Assembly: GCF_027580225.2 (NCBI RefSeq)
Contig: NC_073356.2
Span: 13,669,501-13,733,500, forward strand
Length of the DNA stretch: 64,000 nt
DNA from: Misgurnus anguillicaudatus
Taxonomy: Eukaryota; Chordata; Actinopteri; Cypriniformes; Cobitidae
Direction: 5' to 3'
Below are positions 1 through 9,010 of this stretch, one piece after another. The position numbers and the translations under genes were made by a program. Position 1 is the stretch's first letter. Each line of letters opens with the position of its first letter. The notes beneath the pieces were generated by a model. The model made no database searches. It was not told the DNA's origin and saw only the letters and a list, made by a program, of their open reading frames with translations.

Positions 1-27
1 TGGCCAGCTCTGTTCACTGCGAAAGAG
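1..27 (+). CDS. SAMD3-like gene, 3' end of an internal exon (partial)
   Basis: The window opens inside an exon. Read in frame 1 it gives WPALFTAKE and is followed at once by a GT donor (gtgattgt). The next exon starts in phase 0 after an intron of only 79 bases, a common size in teleosts. From memory of the fish SAMD3-like family, a W-P-A-L-F-T motif directly precedes the segment encoded by the next exon, so motif, frame and donor agree. The call rests on 27 bases plus context. The exon begins outside the window. Confidence 0.66.
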
Positions 28-106
28 GTGATTGTTCTGTGTGTGCTTAGTTTTTTTAATCTGTTATGTTCTGACAGGGTTAGTGACGTGCATTAATGTT
101 TTCCAG

Positions 107-262
107 ATCGATAGGGAGTTCCATCGCATATCAACTTTACCTCTACTTTCTACGTTCTGTGCTGCTCTTGACCAGTACTCTCCACGTCTGATGGAGATAT
201 TTGAATGCAAAGGTGGAGCAGCTGGAAGAAAAATAAGAAATGTCATGGCGGAGACTTCCAAG
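107..262 (+). CDS. SAMD3-like gene, internal exon (52 codons)
   Basis: This exon lies between a pyrimidine-rich acceptor (gttttccag) and a donor (AAG|gtttgt). It is phase 0 at both ends and encodes IDREFHRIST...MAETSK. The pattern of PLLSTFCAALDQYSPRLMEIF, then KGGAAGRKIRN and a short acidic linker resembles the C-terminal half of fish proteins annotated as sterile alpha motif domain-containing protein 3-like. These form a multicopy family of unknown function. No stop, frameshift or missing splice base is seen, so nothing marks it as a pseudogene. The SAM domain itself, if present, lies upstream of the window. Confidence 0.78.
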
Positions 263-407
263 GTTTGTCTGAAAATGTGTTGATTTATGGTTATACACTG
301 TTTTTTTATAATACACTGTTCTTTACAACAGAGTGTACAGCACAGCTGGAAAGAATACTAAAAAATTCTACTCCAGTGTTTAGTGTTTCCCCTAGGTTTA
401 CATCTTT

Positions 408-424
408 GGGGGGGGGGGGGGGGG
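408..424. repeat. Poly-G run (17 G)
   Basis: Uninterrupted G tract in the intron between the second and third visible exons of the SAMD3-like gene. Its length is prone to sequencing and assembly error. Confidence 0.9.
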
Positions 425-589
425 TTGGTTGGGTATGTATATACAGGGGTTAAATTGTGATTTGTTATGTGGGAGCTCTGTGGGGAGGGGTAACATGTTT
501 AATACTGATGACAGCAAAGCCATGTGTGTTTCAATGACATTCTGGACTTCTGATATGATTTGATAAGTTTCAGCTTTAAATCTGTGTCA

Positions 590-1036
590 GAGGTTGACCC
601 AAAATATGGCGGAACAGCACTTTTGGGAGTACTTCGACTCGGCGCAGTAAAACCCTCCCTCTCCCATTATGAGAGGGAGAAGAGGAGCGGATTTTTCAGG
701 CGAGTTGAAGTACTCCCAAAAGTGCTGTTCCGCCATACAATATAGTTCCTCTATTAAATCTGCTTAGAAAAGCGCTACGTTTTATTTTGTACCACCAAAC
801 TTGCTCGTATAACTACTCGTCTTAAATAGGAAAAACGTTGATGTGTTTGGTCACTTCTAACTTTATCTCTGATTGGTACCATTGAATGAATGGGGCTAAG
901 CTAAATGCTATCGAAGTGTCGCAGCGCGCTCCAGCGCTTACGTGCACACACACAGATGATAGAGGGATGTATCAACAATTCTTAGTTAAGGTAATAGCAT
1001 AGTTTAATATTGAAAATGAGTAGACTATTCCTTTAA
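590..1036. mobile_element. TTAA-type MITE (family A), 3' part with central hairpin
   Basis: The right end reads tagactattcctttaa, the terminus shared by family A copies at 3.1, 3.5 and 13.25 kb. It ends in TTAA at 1033-1036. The left part is a near-perfect hairpin: 605-641 pairs with 701-737, 36 of 37 positions, beginning tatggcggaacagc. The 5' half found in the full copies is missing or unrecognisable, so the left boundary is approximate. The last four bases are shared with the next element. TTAA target preference suggests a piggyBac- or Kolobok-type source, which I cannot settle from termini alone. Confidence 0.65.
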
Positions 1037-1482
1037 AGGAGCACGCCCAGGTTTTGGGAATTTAGCTTATTCACCATATCCCCCAGAGTTAGATAAGTCC
1101 ATACATACCTTTCTCATCTTCATGCGTGCTGTAACTCTGTCTGACGGAGCCCCCGTTAGCTTAGCTTAGCACAAAGACTGTAAGTGAATGGCTTTAGCTA
1201 GCATACTGCTCCCAATAAGTGACAAAGTTATTTGTACACGGTGTGAATATACAATTTGCAACACATTAATAGAAAAATGTTTGCGTTATTTTGTCACTTA
1301 TTGGGAGCAGTATGCTAGCTAAAGCCATTCACTTACAGTCTTTGTGCTAACCTAAGCTAGCGGGGGCTGCATCAGACAGAGTTACAGACGCACAGAGATG
1401 AGAAAGGTATGCATGGACTTATCTAACTCTGGGGGATACGGTGAATAAGCTAAATTCCCAAAATCTGGGCATGTTCCTTTAA
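1033..1482. mobile_element. TTAA-flanked fold-back MITE, about 450 bp
   Basis: Starts TTAAAGGAGCACGCCCAGG and ends in a matching inverted terminus (ctgggcatgttcctttaa). The arms are about 200 bases each and span most of the element. They include gctagcatactgctcccaa, which recurs inverted at about 1302. TTAA is present at both ends. It is intronic and non-coding. Confidence 0.85.
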
Positions 1483-1718
1483 GTTACAGGTACACAAAAC
1501 TACTAATTACAGTAACATGACAATGTACAGTAAAATGTAATTTGTTACTTTCTACCGCTACTGTGCAGTTATTATATCACGTCAGCTGAGATCTTAACGT
1601 AAAGAATAATATCACATGGTAAACCTTTTTGGGTAGAAATCGCAAAGCACCCTGTGTTGCCTTTTAAGGATGCTCTGAAAAATAAAGTTGCCTAAAGGAG
1701 TTTCCTTTCCCCCCTCAG

Positions 1719-1811
1719 GATGACACAATTCAAACAAGACGAGCATGTGTCCTCAAGTCCTTGTGCATCTACTTGAACGAAGACAACGAGAAACTTGTGA
1801 AGGATTATAAG
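1719..1811 (+). CDS. SAMD3-like gene, internal exon (31 codons)
   Basis: Acceptor tttcccccctcag and consensus donor AAG|gtgagt enclose exactly 31 codons in phase 0: DDTIQTRRACVLKSLCIYLN followed by EDNEKLVKDYK. A segment of the form 'R-x-x-x-L-K-x-L-C-x-Y-L-N-E-D' before the final exon is a conserved feature I recall from fish SAMD3-like predictions. The intron upstream holds family A and fold-back MITEs, and the 6.1-kb intron downstream is almost entirely transposon. The exon itself is uninterrupted and its frame continues into the last exon. Confidence 0.82.
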
Positions 1812-2792
1812 GTGAGTTATGTATGTTTGGCAAAGAAGCTGGAAAAGAATTGGAAAGAGGACATTTACTTGCTTGTAGGGATGTTACAGTGGGTACAGAA
1901 AATATTCAGACCCTTAAATTTGTCACTCTTTGAGGCTGCTTACACTTGGCATTAACATGCGTTTTCATCGATTGGATCACAAGTGGATGACGTTAATGCC
2001 AGGTTTTGAGCTCATCCACTTTCGACCACATTAGGAGGTAGTCGAAACCTCTTTCGATCGGATTGCTTTTATAGTGTAAACGCACATGTGGTTGAATGTG
2101 TTCAAACAGCCACACGCGACCGCCTTCTCTCCACCCATTTATCTAATCTGAGGTACTGAGCACAATGTTTTACGTCTTATCTGACTTCTGTCGTGAACAC
2201 AGGTTGAACAGTGCTATTTTTAGCCTTTCGTTGTTAAAACTAAAGCAACTGATCTCCGTAGTTTCATTTTCAAAGTGTGTGAAAGGTGCGCGATCTTATT
2301 TCATCAATTGGGCTGAAAATTCAGAGAAAGCTCTAACATATATATGAACAAAACACTGTGCAGCATGTTTACTTCCTACACAAGCAGTGGACTCCGCCAT
2401 AATATTAGTTTGCATCCATATAAACTCATAATTACTCCTGCTCGCGTAGAGCTGGGGTAAACGACTATTTATTAAACGATTAATCGGGCGACTATTTTTC
2501 CGATTGGTCGACTAATCTAACGACTAATTGGACGATTAATCGAACGATTAGTTTCTGTTGCTTGATTAATAAAAACATAATGTATCTCAAATAAATGCCA
2601 AAAACATTCTTAATTATATACTTTTAACGTTGTATCAGTGATTTCAGGCCGGGGGTGGCCAAATGTACTTTAGGGGGTCTATAGTCCATTAAAAAAACGA
2701 TGTGTAACTATGTATCAAGAAAGCATGAATGAATGCATTATAAGATCTAAACATAATAAGGGTGAATTTTAAACATTTCTGCTGTATTTCTG

Positions 2793-3114
2793 TTAAAGGG
2801 ATTCACCCAAAAATGAAAGTTCTGTCATCATTTACTCACTCTTATGTTCTAAACCTGTATTAGTATATTTTATTTTGATAAACACAAAATAAGATATTTT
2901 GATAAATGATGGTAAGCACACAATTAATGGTATATCCATTAAATTCCATCATGTTGTTTTTATTCCAACTATGGAAGTCAATGGTTATAGTCAGCTGTGT
3001 ACTTACTATCATTTATCAAAATATCTTCTTTCGTGTTCATCAGAAAAAAGAAATTCGTACAGGTTTAGAACAAAATTTTTCAGAATTTTAAATTTGTGTG
3101 AACTTTCCCTTTAA
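2793..3114. mobile_element. TTAA MITE of the 'GTTCACCCAAAAATGAAA' type
   Basis: Begins TTAAAGGGATTCACCCAAAA and ends gtgtgaactttccctttaa. The interior has paired segments such as ttttgataaatgatggtaag opposite atttatcaaaatatcttc. This is one of the most abundant MITE patterns in cyprinid genomes, recalled from memory. The right TTAA (3111-3114) is shared with the neighbouring element. Confidence 0.82.
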
Positions 3115-3264
3115 AGGAATAGTCTACCCGTTTGCCATATTAAACTATGTTATTACCTCAACTTAGAGGAATTAATACATATCTATCTTTTTTCAATGCT
3201 TGCACTGTACAGCGCGTCGTGAATGTGTTAGCATTTGGCCTAGACCCATTCATTCCTATGGTAC
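3111..3264 (+). mobile_element. Family A MITE, truncated 5' half
   Basis: Matches the first about 150 bases of the full family A copy at 3498-3896 (TTAAAGGAATAGTCTACCCG onward). It stops abruptly at cctatggtacc, where an inverted hAT fragment begins. Truncation at a rearrangement breakpoint is the simplest reading. Confidence 0.8.
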
Positions 3265-3268
3265 CTAT

Positions 3269-4124
3269 GGCAGAATTTTTGCCTCGAGGAATTTTTTGAA
3301 TCGAGTAACTCGATGAATCGTTTCAGCCCTACTGTCATTAAAGTTAATTAAATATAAAAAAAGAAAATGTTTGTATCTTCGTAAATAAAGATTAATCCAC
3401 ATTTACTTAAAATTTTTTTTTTGCCAAACATCCTTTGTGTTGAGCTCTGCTATTTGAAATAAGTTTATCATGGAGTTTAGATTTCCTGATCTTTTGCTTA
3501 AAGGAATAGTCTACCCGTTTGCCATATTAAACTATGTTATTACCTCAACTTAGAGGAATTAATACATATCTATCTTTTTTCAATGCGTGCACTGTACAGC
3601 GCGTCGTGAATGTGTTAGCATTTAGCCTAGACCCATTAATTACTATGGTACCAAACAGGGAAGCCACCAAACACTTTCGTGTTTTCCCTATTTAAAGACA
3701 CTTACATGAGGAGTTATGCCAGTAAGTATGGTGCCACAAAATAAAACTTTAGCCTGAATGGGGCTAGGCTAAATGTTAACACATTCACAACGCGCTGTAC
3801 AGTGCACGCATTGAAAAAAGATAGGTATGTATTAATTCGTCTAGGTTGAGGTAATAACATAGTTTAATATGGCAAACGGGTAGACTATTCCTTTAAGCAA
3901 AAGATCAGGAAATCTAAACTCCATGATAAACTTATTTCAAATAGCAGAGCTCAACACAAAGGATGTTTGGCAAAAAATTTTTTTAAGTAAATGTGGATTA
4001 ATCTTTATTTACGAAGATACAAACATTTTCTTTTTTTATATTTAATTAACTTTAATGACAGTAGGGCTGAAACGATTCATCGAGTTACTCGATTCAAAAA
4101 ATTCCTCGAGGCAAAAATTCTGCC
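3269..4124. repeat. Inverted duplication, about 229-bp arms around a MITE
   Basis: Positions 3269-3497 are the near-perfect reverse complement of 3897-4124. Both arms carry the left end of the hAT element (tagggctgaaacgattcatc in the right arm) plus its flank, up to the same bases (cttttgc / gcaaaag) that touch the TTAA of the MITE at 3498-3896. Together with that MITE's own inverted ends this is an interrupted palindrome of about 856 bases. Confidence 0.85.
3498..3896. mobile_element. Family A MITE, full copy
   Basis: Bounded by TTAA at 3498-3501 and 3893-3896. Terminal inverted repeats begin aaggaatagtctacccgttt and exceed 100 bases. It has no coding capacity. It sits exactly at the centre of the larger inverted duplication. 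Confidence 0.88.
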
Positions 4125-5378
4125 TTGAAGCCTCGTTAAATTCCTATGCGCCGAGATCTGATTCACACGGACCGTTGTTCAATGTTCAGGAAGCACATCA
4201 TAGCGCGTGATACATTTTGAATTTAGTTCCATAAATGTCCATAAACGGCAGAAAGAGAATGTCTAAAGTTTGGGATCATTACATTATCATTACATTCAGC
4301 ATCTGAACTGAAAACATCCACTGTTGTTTCACCAAGCGTCAATGAAACAAGGTAACGTAGCTTCCGCTGATTTTAATCCCATACTGTATTTGTAGCGATG
4401 CCGTTATGCGGTTTGACTAGATATGATGTTTAGCTTTGATGTTTTTAAGTAGTAAACGTATTCACGTTCAATTGCAGGAGAGTATAACCCCTTCACACAC
4501 ACACGCATGCACTTTACAAGTGTGTGTACCAAAAAACGGCACCACAGTGCAATCATATATGGGCAACTTGTAATCTGACATATTTTGTTCAATAATAATA
4601 ATTTCTGTCTTATTAGAGCATAAGGAAGTTATTCTCTCTCACGCGAGACAGACCGATCGCGCAATGTATCACATGCTTTAACTTTTATGTAGCCACAACA
4701 ATAATTTCAGCATGCATTCACTGTATACAGCGGGACGTGATGTTGTGATTTTTCGAACGGATTCTTAACCTAAAATGCACCGCAATGCAAGTGATGCAAA
4801 CCAAATGCAGCGTTCTATTGAAAATTAATGTATGTATTTCTGCAGTACCAAAATGCAATGAAGCAACTGAACGTCTGACTGGGGTGTCACTCTTCCTCAC
4901 GCACAGAACGCGTGCACACACACAAACACAAGTGCACGTGCGCGCATACACACAGTTTGTTACCATAGCAAATAGGCTCACCCCAGAAATGATATATTAT
5001 ATGTTAAAAGCCTAATGGTAAATGCTGCAGGTGTAGAAATGTACATAAACCAGATATTTACTTTCATGTCAGGGCTAGATTACAGCATGAAACCTGTTGT
5101 GCATATTAATAAATTAAAGTGTTTAATTGTTGGCACTGGCACTTATAAACACTAAATGGGTAAAAAATGTAAATAAATACTATTTCTTGGAGCCAAATAC
5201 CTCAGTTTTTTTTAGAAATAAAAGCCAAATGCTTGAACTTTTTACAGCCAAGTCATTTTCATTATGCATTATTTGTTTTGGTTGTTTAAAATACACAATT
5301 CTATCTGATTACTCGATTAATAGATCGATTCAGTGCTAGATTAATCGATTACAAAAAGAATCGATAGCTGCAGCCCTA
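4062..5378 (+). mobile_element. hAT element, non-autonomous (1,317 bp), TSD AATGACAG
   Basis: Flanked by AATGACAG at 4054-4061 and 5379-5386. Ends are tagggctgaaacgattcatc and gatagctgcagcccta, typical of hAT transposons with 8-base duplications. Near 4259 the sequence can be read as M-S-K-V-W-D-H, which resembles the start of a BED zinc finger as found in hAT transposases. The frame then closes within a few codons, so no transposase remains. Several cgattaatcg-like subterminal motifs lie near 5310-5350. Confidence 0.85.
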
Positions 5379-6393
5379 AATGACAGAGACAGATTATGCT
5401 TATTGTAAGATCGAATGCAATACAATGTTTATTCGTTTAAGACGTACAGTAACCAAATGTTTACTATAAAAATCAAAGACAGCTATTTTGACACATGAGC
5501 ATTTGTCCGATTAAGCCAAAAAGATGCGAACATGAAGTCATTTAAGCTCTGCCTGTGCACGTGCGCTATCGGATATGTGCGTTGCGCTTTCAAGTTCAAT
5601 CCAGTCCAATTCACAATTATACAGAAGCTTATATAAAAATCACGTCAAGAATAAAACACGGTGCTGGGTTTTGTTGTAAAAAAATGCAAATCATAGATTT
5701 TATTCAATTCACAAGAAAATTACTTTGGTCTCACACGTGCATGTGGCGAGCTGTGTCAAAGCGTTAACACAAAAATGAGACGTTGAGGGAATTTTGACGT
5801 CGACGGAATAGGCCTATGCTCGCGTTTAAATGACAGCGGAGAGACTCGCCCACCGTCTCACAGACCACCCCCTCAAAGTATTCAGGACAGAAGCGGTCGA
5901 AAGTGAACAAAAGAGACGGATTTAATTTCCAGGTGTAATCGTATTGTGTCTTTCTCGTCCACTTCTGATCCGATTGATGAAAACACATCTTAATACCAAG
6001 TGTAAACAGCCCCTTTGTTTCATTACAGCCATTTGCTAAAATCAAAAGTTAATTTTATTTCTTATTATTGTACACTCAGCAGCCCATCTTGACAGAAAAA
6101 ACAGACATGTAGAAATTTTTGCAAATTTACTAAAGAAAAACTGAAATATCACACGGTCATAAGTATTCAGGCCCTTTGCTAAGTATTAAGTAGAAGCACC
6201 ATTTTGAGCTAATACAACCATGACTCTTCTTGAGAATGATGCAACAAGTTTTTCACACCTGGATTTGGGGATCCTCTGACATTCTTTCTTGCAGATACTT
6301 TCCAGTTCACAATAGCAAATGGCTGCAATTAAACAAAGAGTGACAAACTTAAAGGGGTCTGAATACTTTCCGTACCCACTGTAAATGCTGACA

Positions 6394-6580
6394 GCTAAGG
6401 GGCTATTGGTATTAAGATGCACAGTGTTTTGTACATGTATATGTTAAAGCCTTCTCTGAATTTTCAGCGCAATTGATGAAATAGGACCACGTAACTTTCA
6501 CGCACTTACAAAATGAAACTGCAGAGATCAGACGATTTATTTTTATCAACGAAAAGCAAAAATAGCGCTGTTCACCATGT
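6394..6580 (-). mobile_element. Element X fragment, inverted and internally deleted
   Basis: Contains the X right terminus inverted (ggggct...attggtattaagatg). It then jumps to cacagtgttttgtacatg and the internal segment ending about agcgctgttcacc, all matching the reverse complement of the intact copy at 44.4-45.1 kb. It lies directly outside the Tc1 remnant. Confidence 0.7.
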
Positions 6581-6707
6581 GTTTGTGTGGCTTTATTTCA
6601 ATGGAAAGGATTCCAACACTGAGACATATAACAGTCTGCGGCTAAAGAGACAGAGGAGAGATTTGGCACACCGTAGCCAGAGTTGGATAAGGGACTAAGC
6701 TTGCGCA

Positions 6708-7622
6708 TGACCTGATTTTGCAGAGTTTGACGTGTCCCTGGGTCAACAAGGGAGGGGCTTCGGAAAAAACCTTTCAACCAATCACCGCAGTCACGTAGGC
6801 GTTTTCCTTACTTAAACATGTTCTGAGGGCAGACAAAAATATAATTGGTTCACAAAAATGACCAAAAATGAGGTGAGTAGCGCAGATATGGTAAGATAGG
6901 AATGAGACTGTTTTTGAATTCAGCTCGAAATGTTTCGAGTATTTAAGTGACGTGTTTCCGCATTTTCACGTGTCCATGGCACGACTTTCTTTTTCGTGCC
7001 AGTTTCACGTATTGGTTATTCAATTGTTTTTCCTATTTTCTTACCATTGTTGCTTGGGATTGGGGTTAGAACAACTTTGTGACATACAAACCAATGTTTA
7101 AATGACATTCTAACCCAAACCCACCCTTATCCTCGCGCGAAAACAGTTTAAAAATCTGATGAAAACCACAAATCTAATCCCAAGCGACAATGGTTTGAAA
7201 AAAGGAAAAAAAAATAGTAATCAATACGTGAAACTGGCACGAAAAAGAAAGTCGTGCCATGTGTAAACGCGAAAAAACACATCACTTAAATGCTCAAAAC
7301 ATTTCAAGCTGAATTCAAAAACAGTCTCTTTCCTATCTTACCATATCTGCGCTACTCACCTGACCAACGGTGAGCTCAAACTGCTTCACTGCGGAAGCTG
7401 CCTTGAAGGCTCCGTTGAGGGCTTAAACCAGTAACGAGGACTTTGGTCATTTTTGTGAACCAATCATATTTCTTTCTGCCCTCAGAACATGTTTAAGTAA
7501 GGAAAACGCCTACGTGCAAATTTCACAAGGTCGCGTGACTGCGCTGATTGGTTGAAAGGTTTTTTTCGAAGCCCCTCCCTTGTTGACCCAGGGACACGTC
7601 AAACTCTGCAAAATCAGGTCGT
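6708..7622. mobile_element. Nested fold-back elements, about 915 bp
   Basis: Outer arms begin tgacctgattttgcagagtt at 6708 and end with the complement at about 7620. They include ttcaaccaatcaccgcagtc, inverted near 7535. Inside, about 6872-7361 forms a second inverted pair (ggtgagtagcgcagatatgg against ccatatctgcgctactcacc). A third is centred near 7090 (tggcacgactttctttttcg against cgaaaaagaaagtcgtgcca). The right arm has about 75 extra bases (about 7362-7445) with no partner. No coding content. Confidence 0.8.
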
Positions 7623-7896
7623 ACTAAAAAAAATACCCTTCCGTTTCTCAAAAAAGCAAATGAGTGGTGAAAAATTAAGTTAATTTTAAATCTTTTAAAT
7701 ATAACCATATGCCCTTGGTGATAAACAAACCTTTTTTTTATTAATATATACATAGTATAACTTATAATATTCGTAGGTGTGTTTTATTAGTGTGTATGTA
7801 TGTTTGGACTGAACATTTTAATCTGTTATGTGCATAGCTGAAATTATGTAATAGCTTCAAGCACGCATAAAACATTTTACCCATTACATCCCGCAG

Positions 7897-8211
7897 AACA
7901 CAGACGTCGAGGCCAGTGCTTCCATGGAGCAAACTGTGATGGGGGTGTATGTCATACGGAAGGAGGGTGCGGAGCCTGAAGATAAGCCAGAGGACATTGG
8001 TGTCCTGATCGAAGGTGTGGAGGTCCTCCGTGAGTTAGGAAATATTGGGGACGCCTGTGCATTGTTATTTGGACTAATATACTGTCTGAACCTGAGTTAC
8101 CCGGCAGACCTCAAATGCACCTTTGAGGTGATGCAGAAGATTCTCATGAATCTGGATGGGCAGAGGTTGTCGTCCAAGGCACAATTCCTAAAAAACAAGC
8201 TAATGAAGTAA
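7897..8211 (+). CDS. SAMD3-like gene, terminal coding exon (104 codons)
   Basis: The acceptor catcccgcag joins in frame to NTDVEASASMEQTVMGVYVI and continues to a TAA stop. A methionine-initiated frame exists from 7924, but the splice acceptor and family similarity place the exon start at 7897. Recognisable family traits (from memory of fish predictions) are E-x-T-V-M-G-x-Y-V-I-R, the acidic P-E-D-I-G-V-L-I-E-G, the hydrophobic LLFGLIYCLNLSYP and the C-terminal FEVMQKILMNLDG...KNKLMK. Two helices are likely around the LFGLIY stretch. Molecular function is unknown. The gene runs antisense to jarid2. The frame is intact over 196 visible residues, so it is probably functional despite the transposon-filled intron before this exon. 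Confidence 0.85.
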   Translation, partial: NTDVEASASMEQTVMGVYVIRKEGAEPEDKPEDIGVLIEGVEVLRELGNIGDACALLFGLIYCLNLSYPADLKCTFEVMQKILMNLDGQRLSSKAQFLKNKLMK

Positions 8212-8700
8212 AGTTGCTAAGTAAAAGTCTACTATGCAGATTTTTTTTTTTTTTTGCTTCCTAGTCTTCACAAGTTCTTTTAGTTTACAAGTTAAAAAAT
8301 CTTTTAACAGGACTAAAATATTTCTACTTCTGGAAAAGTACAAAAATGTTGTTTACATAAGAAACTGTTGAGTTTAAAGATGTTACGATACCAGTTGTTT
8401 CTTGCCAATTCCGCAAATACAGATCTCATACCGGTGTTTTAAAAATGTTTACATTTCATTGTTTTACAGCTGTACTGCCTGTATTGATGTGACCAGTATT
8501 AAAATTGTTCCCAGTTTATTAGCAAAATGGTACAATTGGCTGCATGTGTACTGCAGACAAAGTGTTTTATAAAAATGCACTGTTGCATAAATAAAAATGT
8601 CAATTGGATTTGCATGTTATTTTACATTCTTGTCCTACAGTAGGAATGAAAACAACACTAATAAAACCAGCAAGATTGACATAAGTTCATTCAACAACAC
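8212..8700 (+). other. Probable 3'UTR of the SAMD3-like gene with poly(A) signals
   Basis: AT-rich non-coding sequence after the TAA. AATAAA occurs at 8590-8595 and 8660-8665, either of which could direct cleavage. A run of T lies at about 8240. From here to about 9010 the sequence stays AT-rich and looks like a degenerate repeat, but no boundaries can be defined. Confidence 0.5.
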
Positions 8701-9010
8701 TGAAATTACTATAACTGACAAAATCTATACGAGTTGATATGTCAAGGTGGAATTTTGTTCTACTGAAGTATTTTACCAATGTAGGATAAACTCAAATTGA
8801 TTTAACTAAACCTACTAAGAAAAATCATATAAATTAAACTAGATGTAAATGCATTGAATGCAAATACTAATATTATGTTTAACCAACACATGTATACTGT
8901 GTTCAAATTACATCATGAAGGTTCGTTGACTTAACTTGGTTTGTTTAGATGGAATATAGGTGGCATGATAAAATCATGTTCATCCAATGAATTTTTTTTT
9001 TGAGTGCACA

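Larger units (their letters stand above)
2448..5817. mobile_element. Composite insertion in element X, 8-bp duplication GCTCGCGT
   Basis: GCTCGCGT occurs at 2440-2447 and 5818-5825, and once (as gctcgggt) at the matching place in the intact X copy near 44.9 kb. The insert begins agagctggggtaaacgacta with several cgattaatcg units, as in teleost hAT-type elements. Its right end (ggaataggcctat) is not an obvious inverted match to the left, so the host element may be eroded. It contains TTAA MITEs, an inverted duplication and a complete hAT element, listed separately. Confidence 0.7.
1933..6012. mobile_element. Element X copy 1, split by a 3.4-kb insertion
   Basis: Inverted termini ggctg(t/c)ttacacttgg at 1934 and ccaagtgtaaacagcc near 6010. 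CTTTG flanks it at 1928-1932 and 6013-6017. The inverted end of the host Tc1 element shows the uninterrupted sequence with a single CTTTG, which supports a 5-base target duplication. X sequence occupies 1933-2447 and about 5818-6012. An intact copy at 44356-45084 gives its original order and length (about 730 bp). It is non-coding and its superfamily is not assigned. Confidence 0.82.
1887..6381. mobile_element. Tc1-like element, split by later insertions
   Basis: Left terminus cagtgggtacagaaaatatt, preceded by TA (1885-1886). The inverted right terminus ends gtacccactg at 6381, followed by TA (6382-6383). Both the TA duplication and the cagtgggtac end are typical of teleost Tc1 elements. Only 1887-1932 and 6013-6381 belong to it, about 415 bp with long inverted ends. 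The remainder is nested insertion. No transposase frame is seen, so it is a non-autonomous remnant. Confidence 0.85.

Noticed and set aside
5764..6045. 93-codon minus-strand frame, seen again (104 codons) at 44746-45060
   Set aside because: The similarity between the two exists because both translate copies of the non-coding element X.
7924..8211. Independent single-exon gene starting at ATG 7924
   Set aside because: A good acceptor at 7896, in-frame continuation upstream and family similarity show it is the last exon of the four-exon gene.
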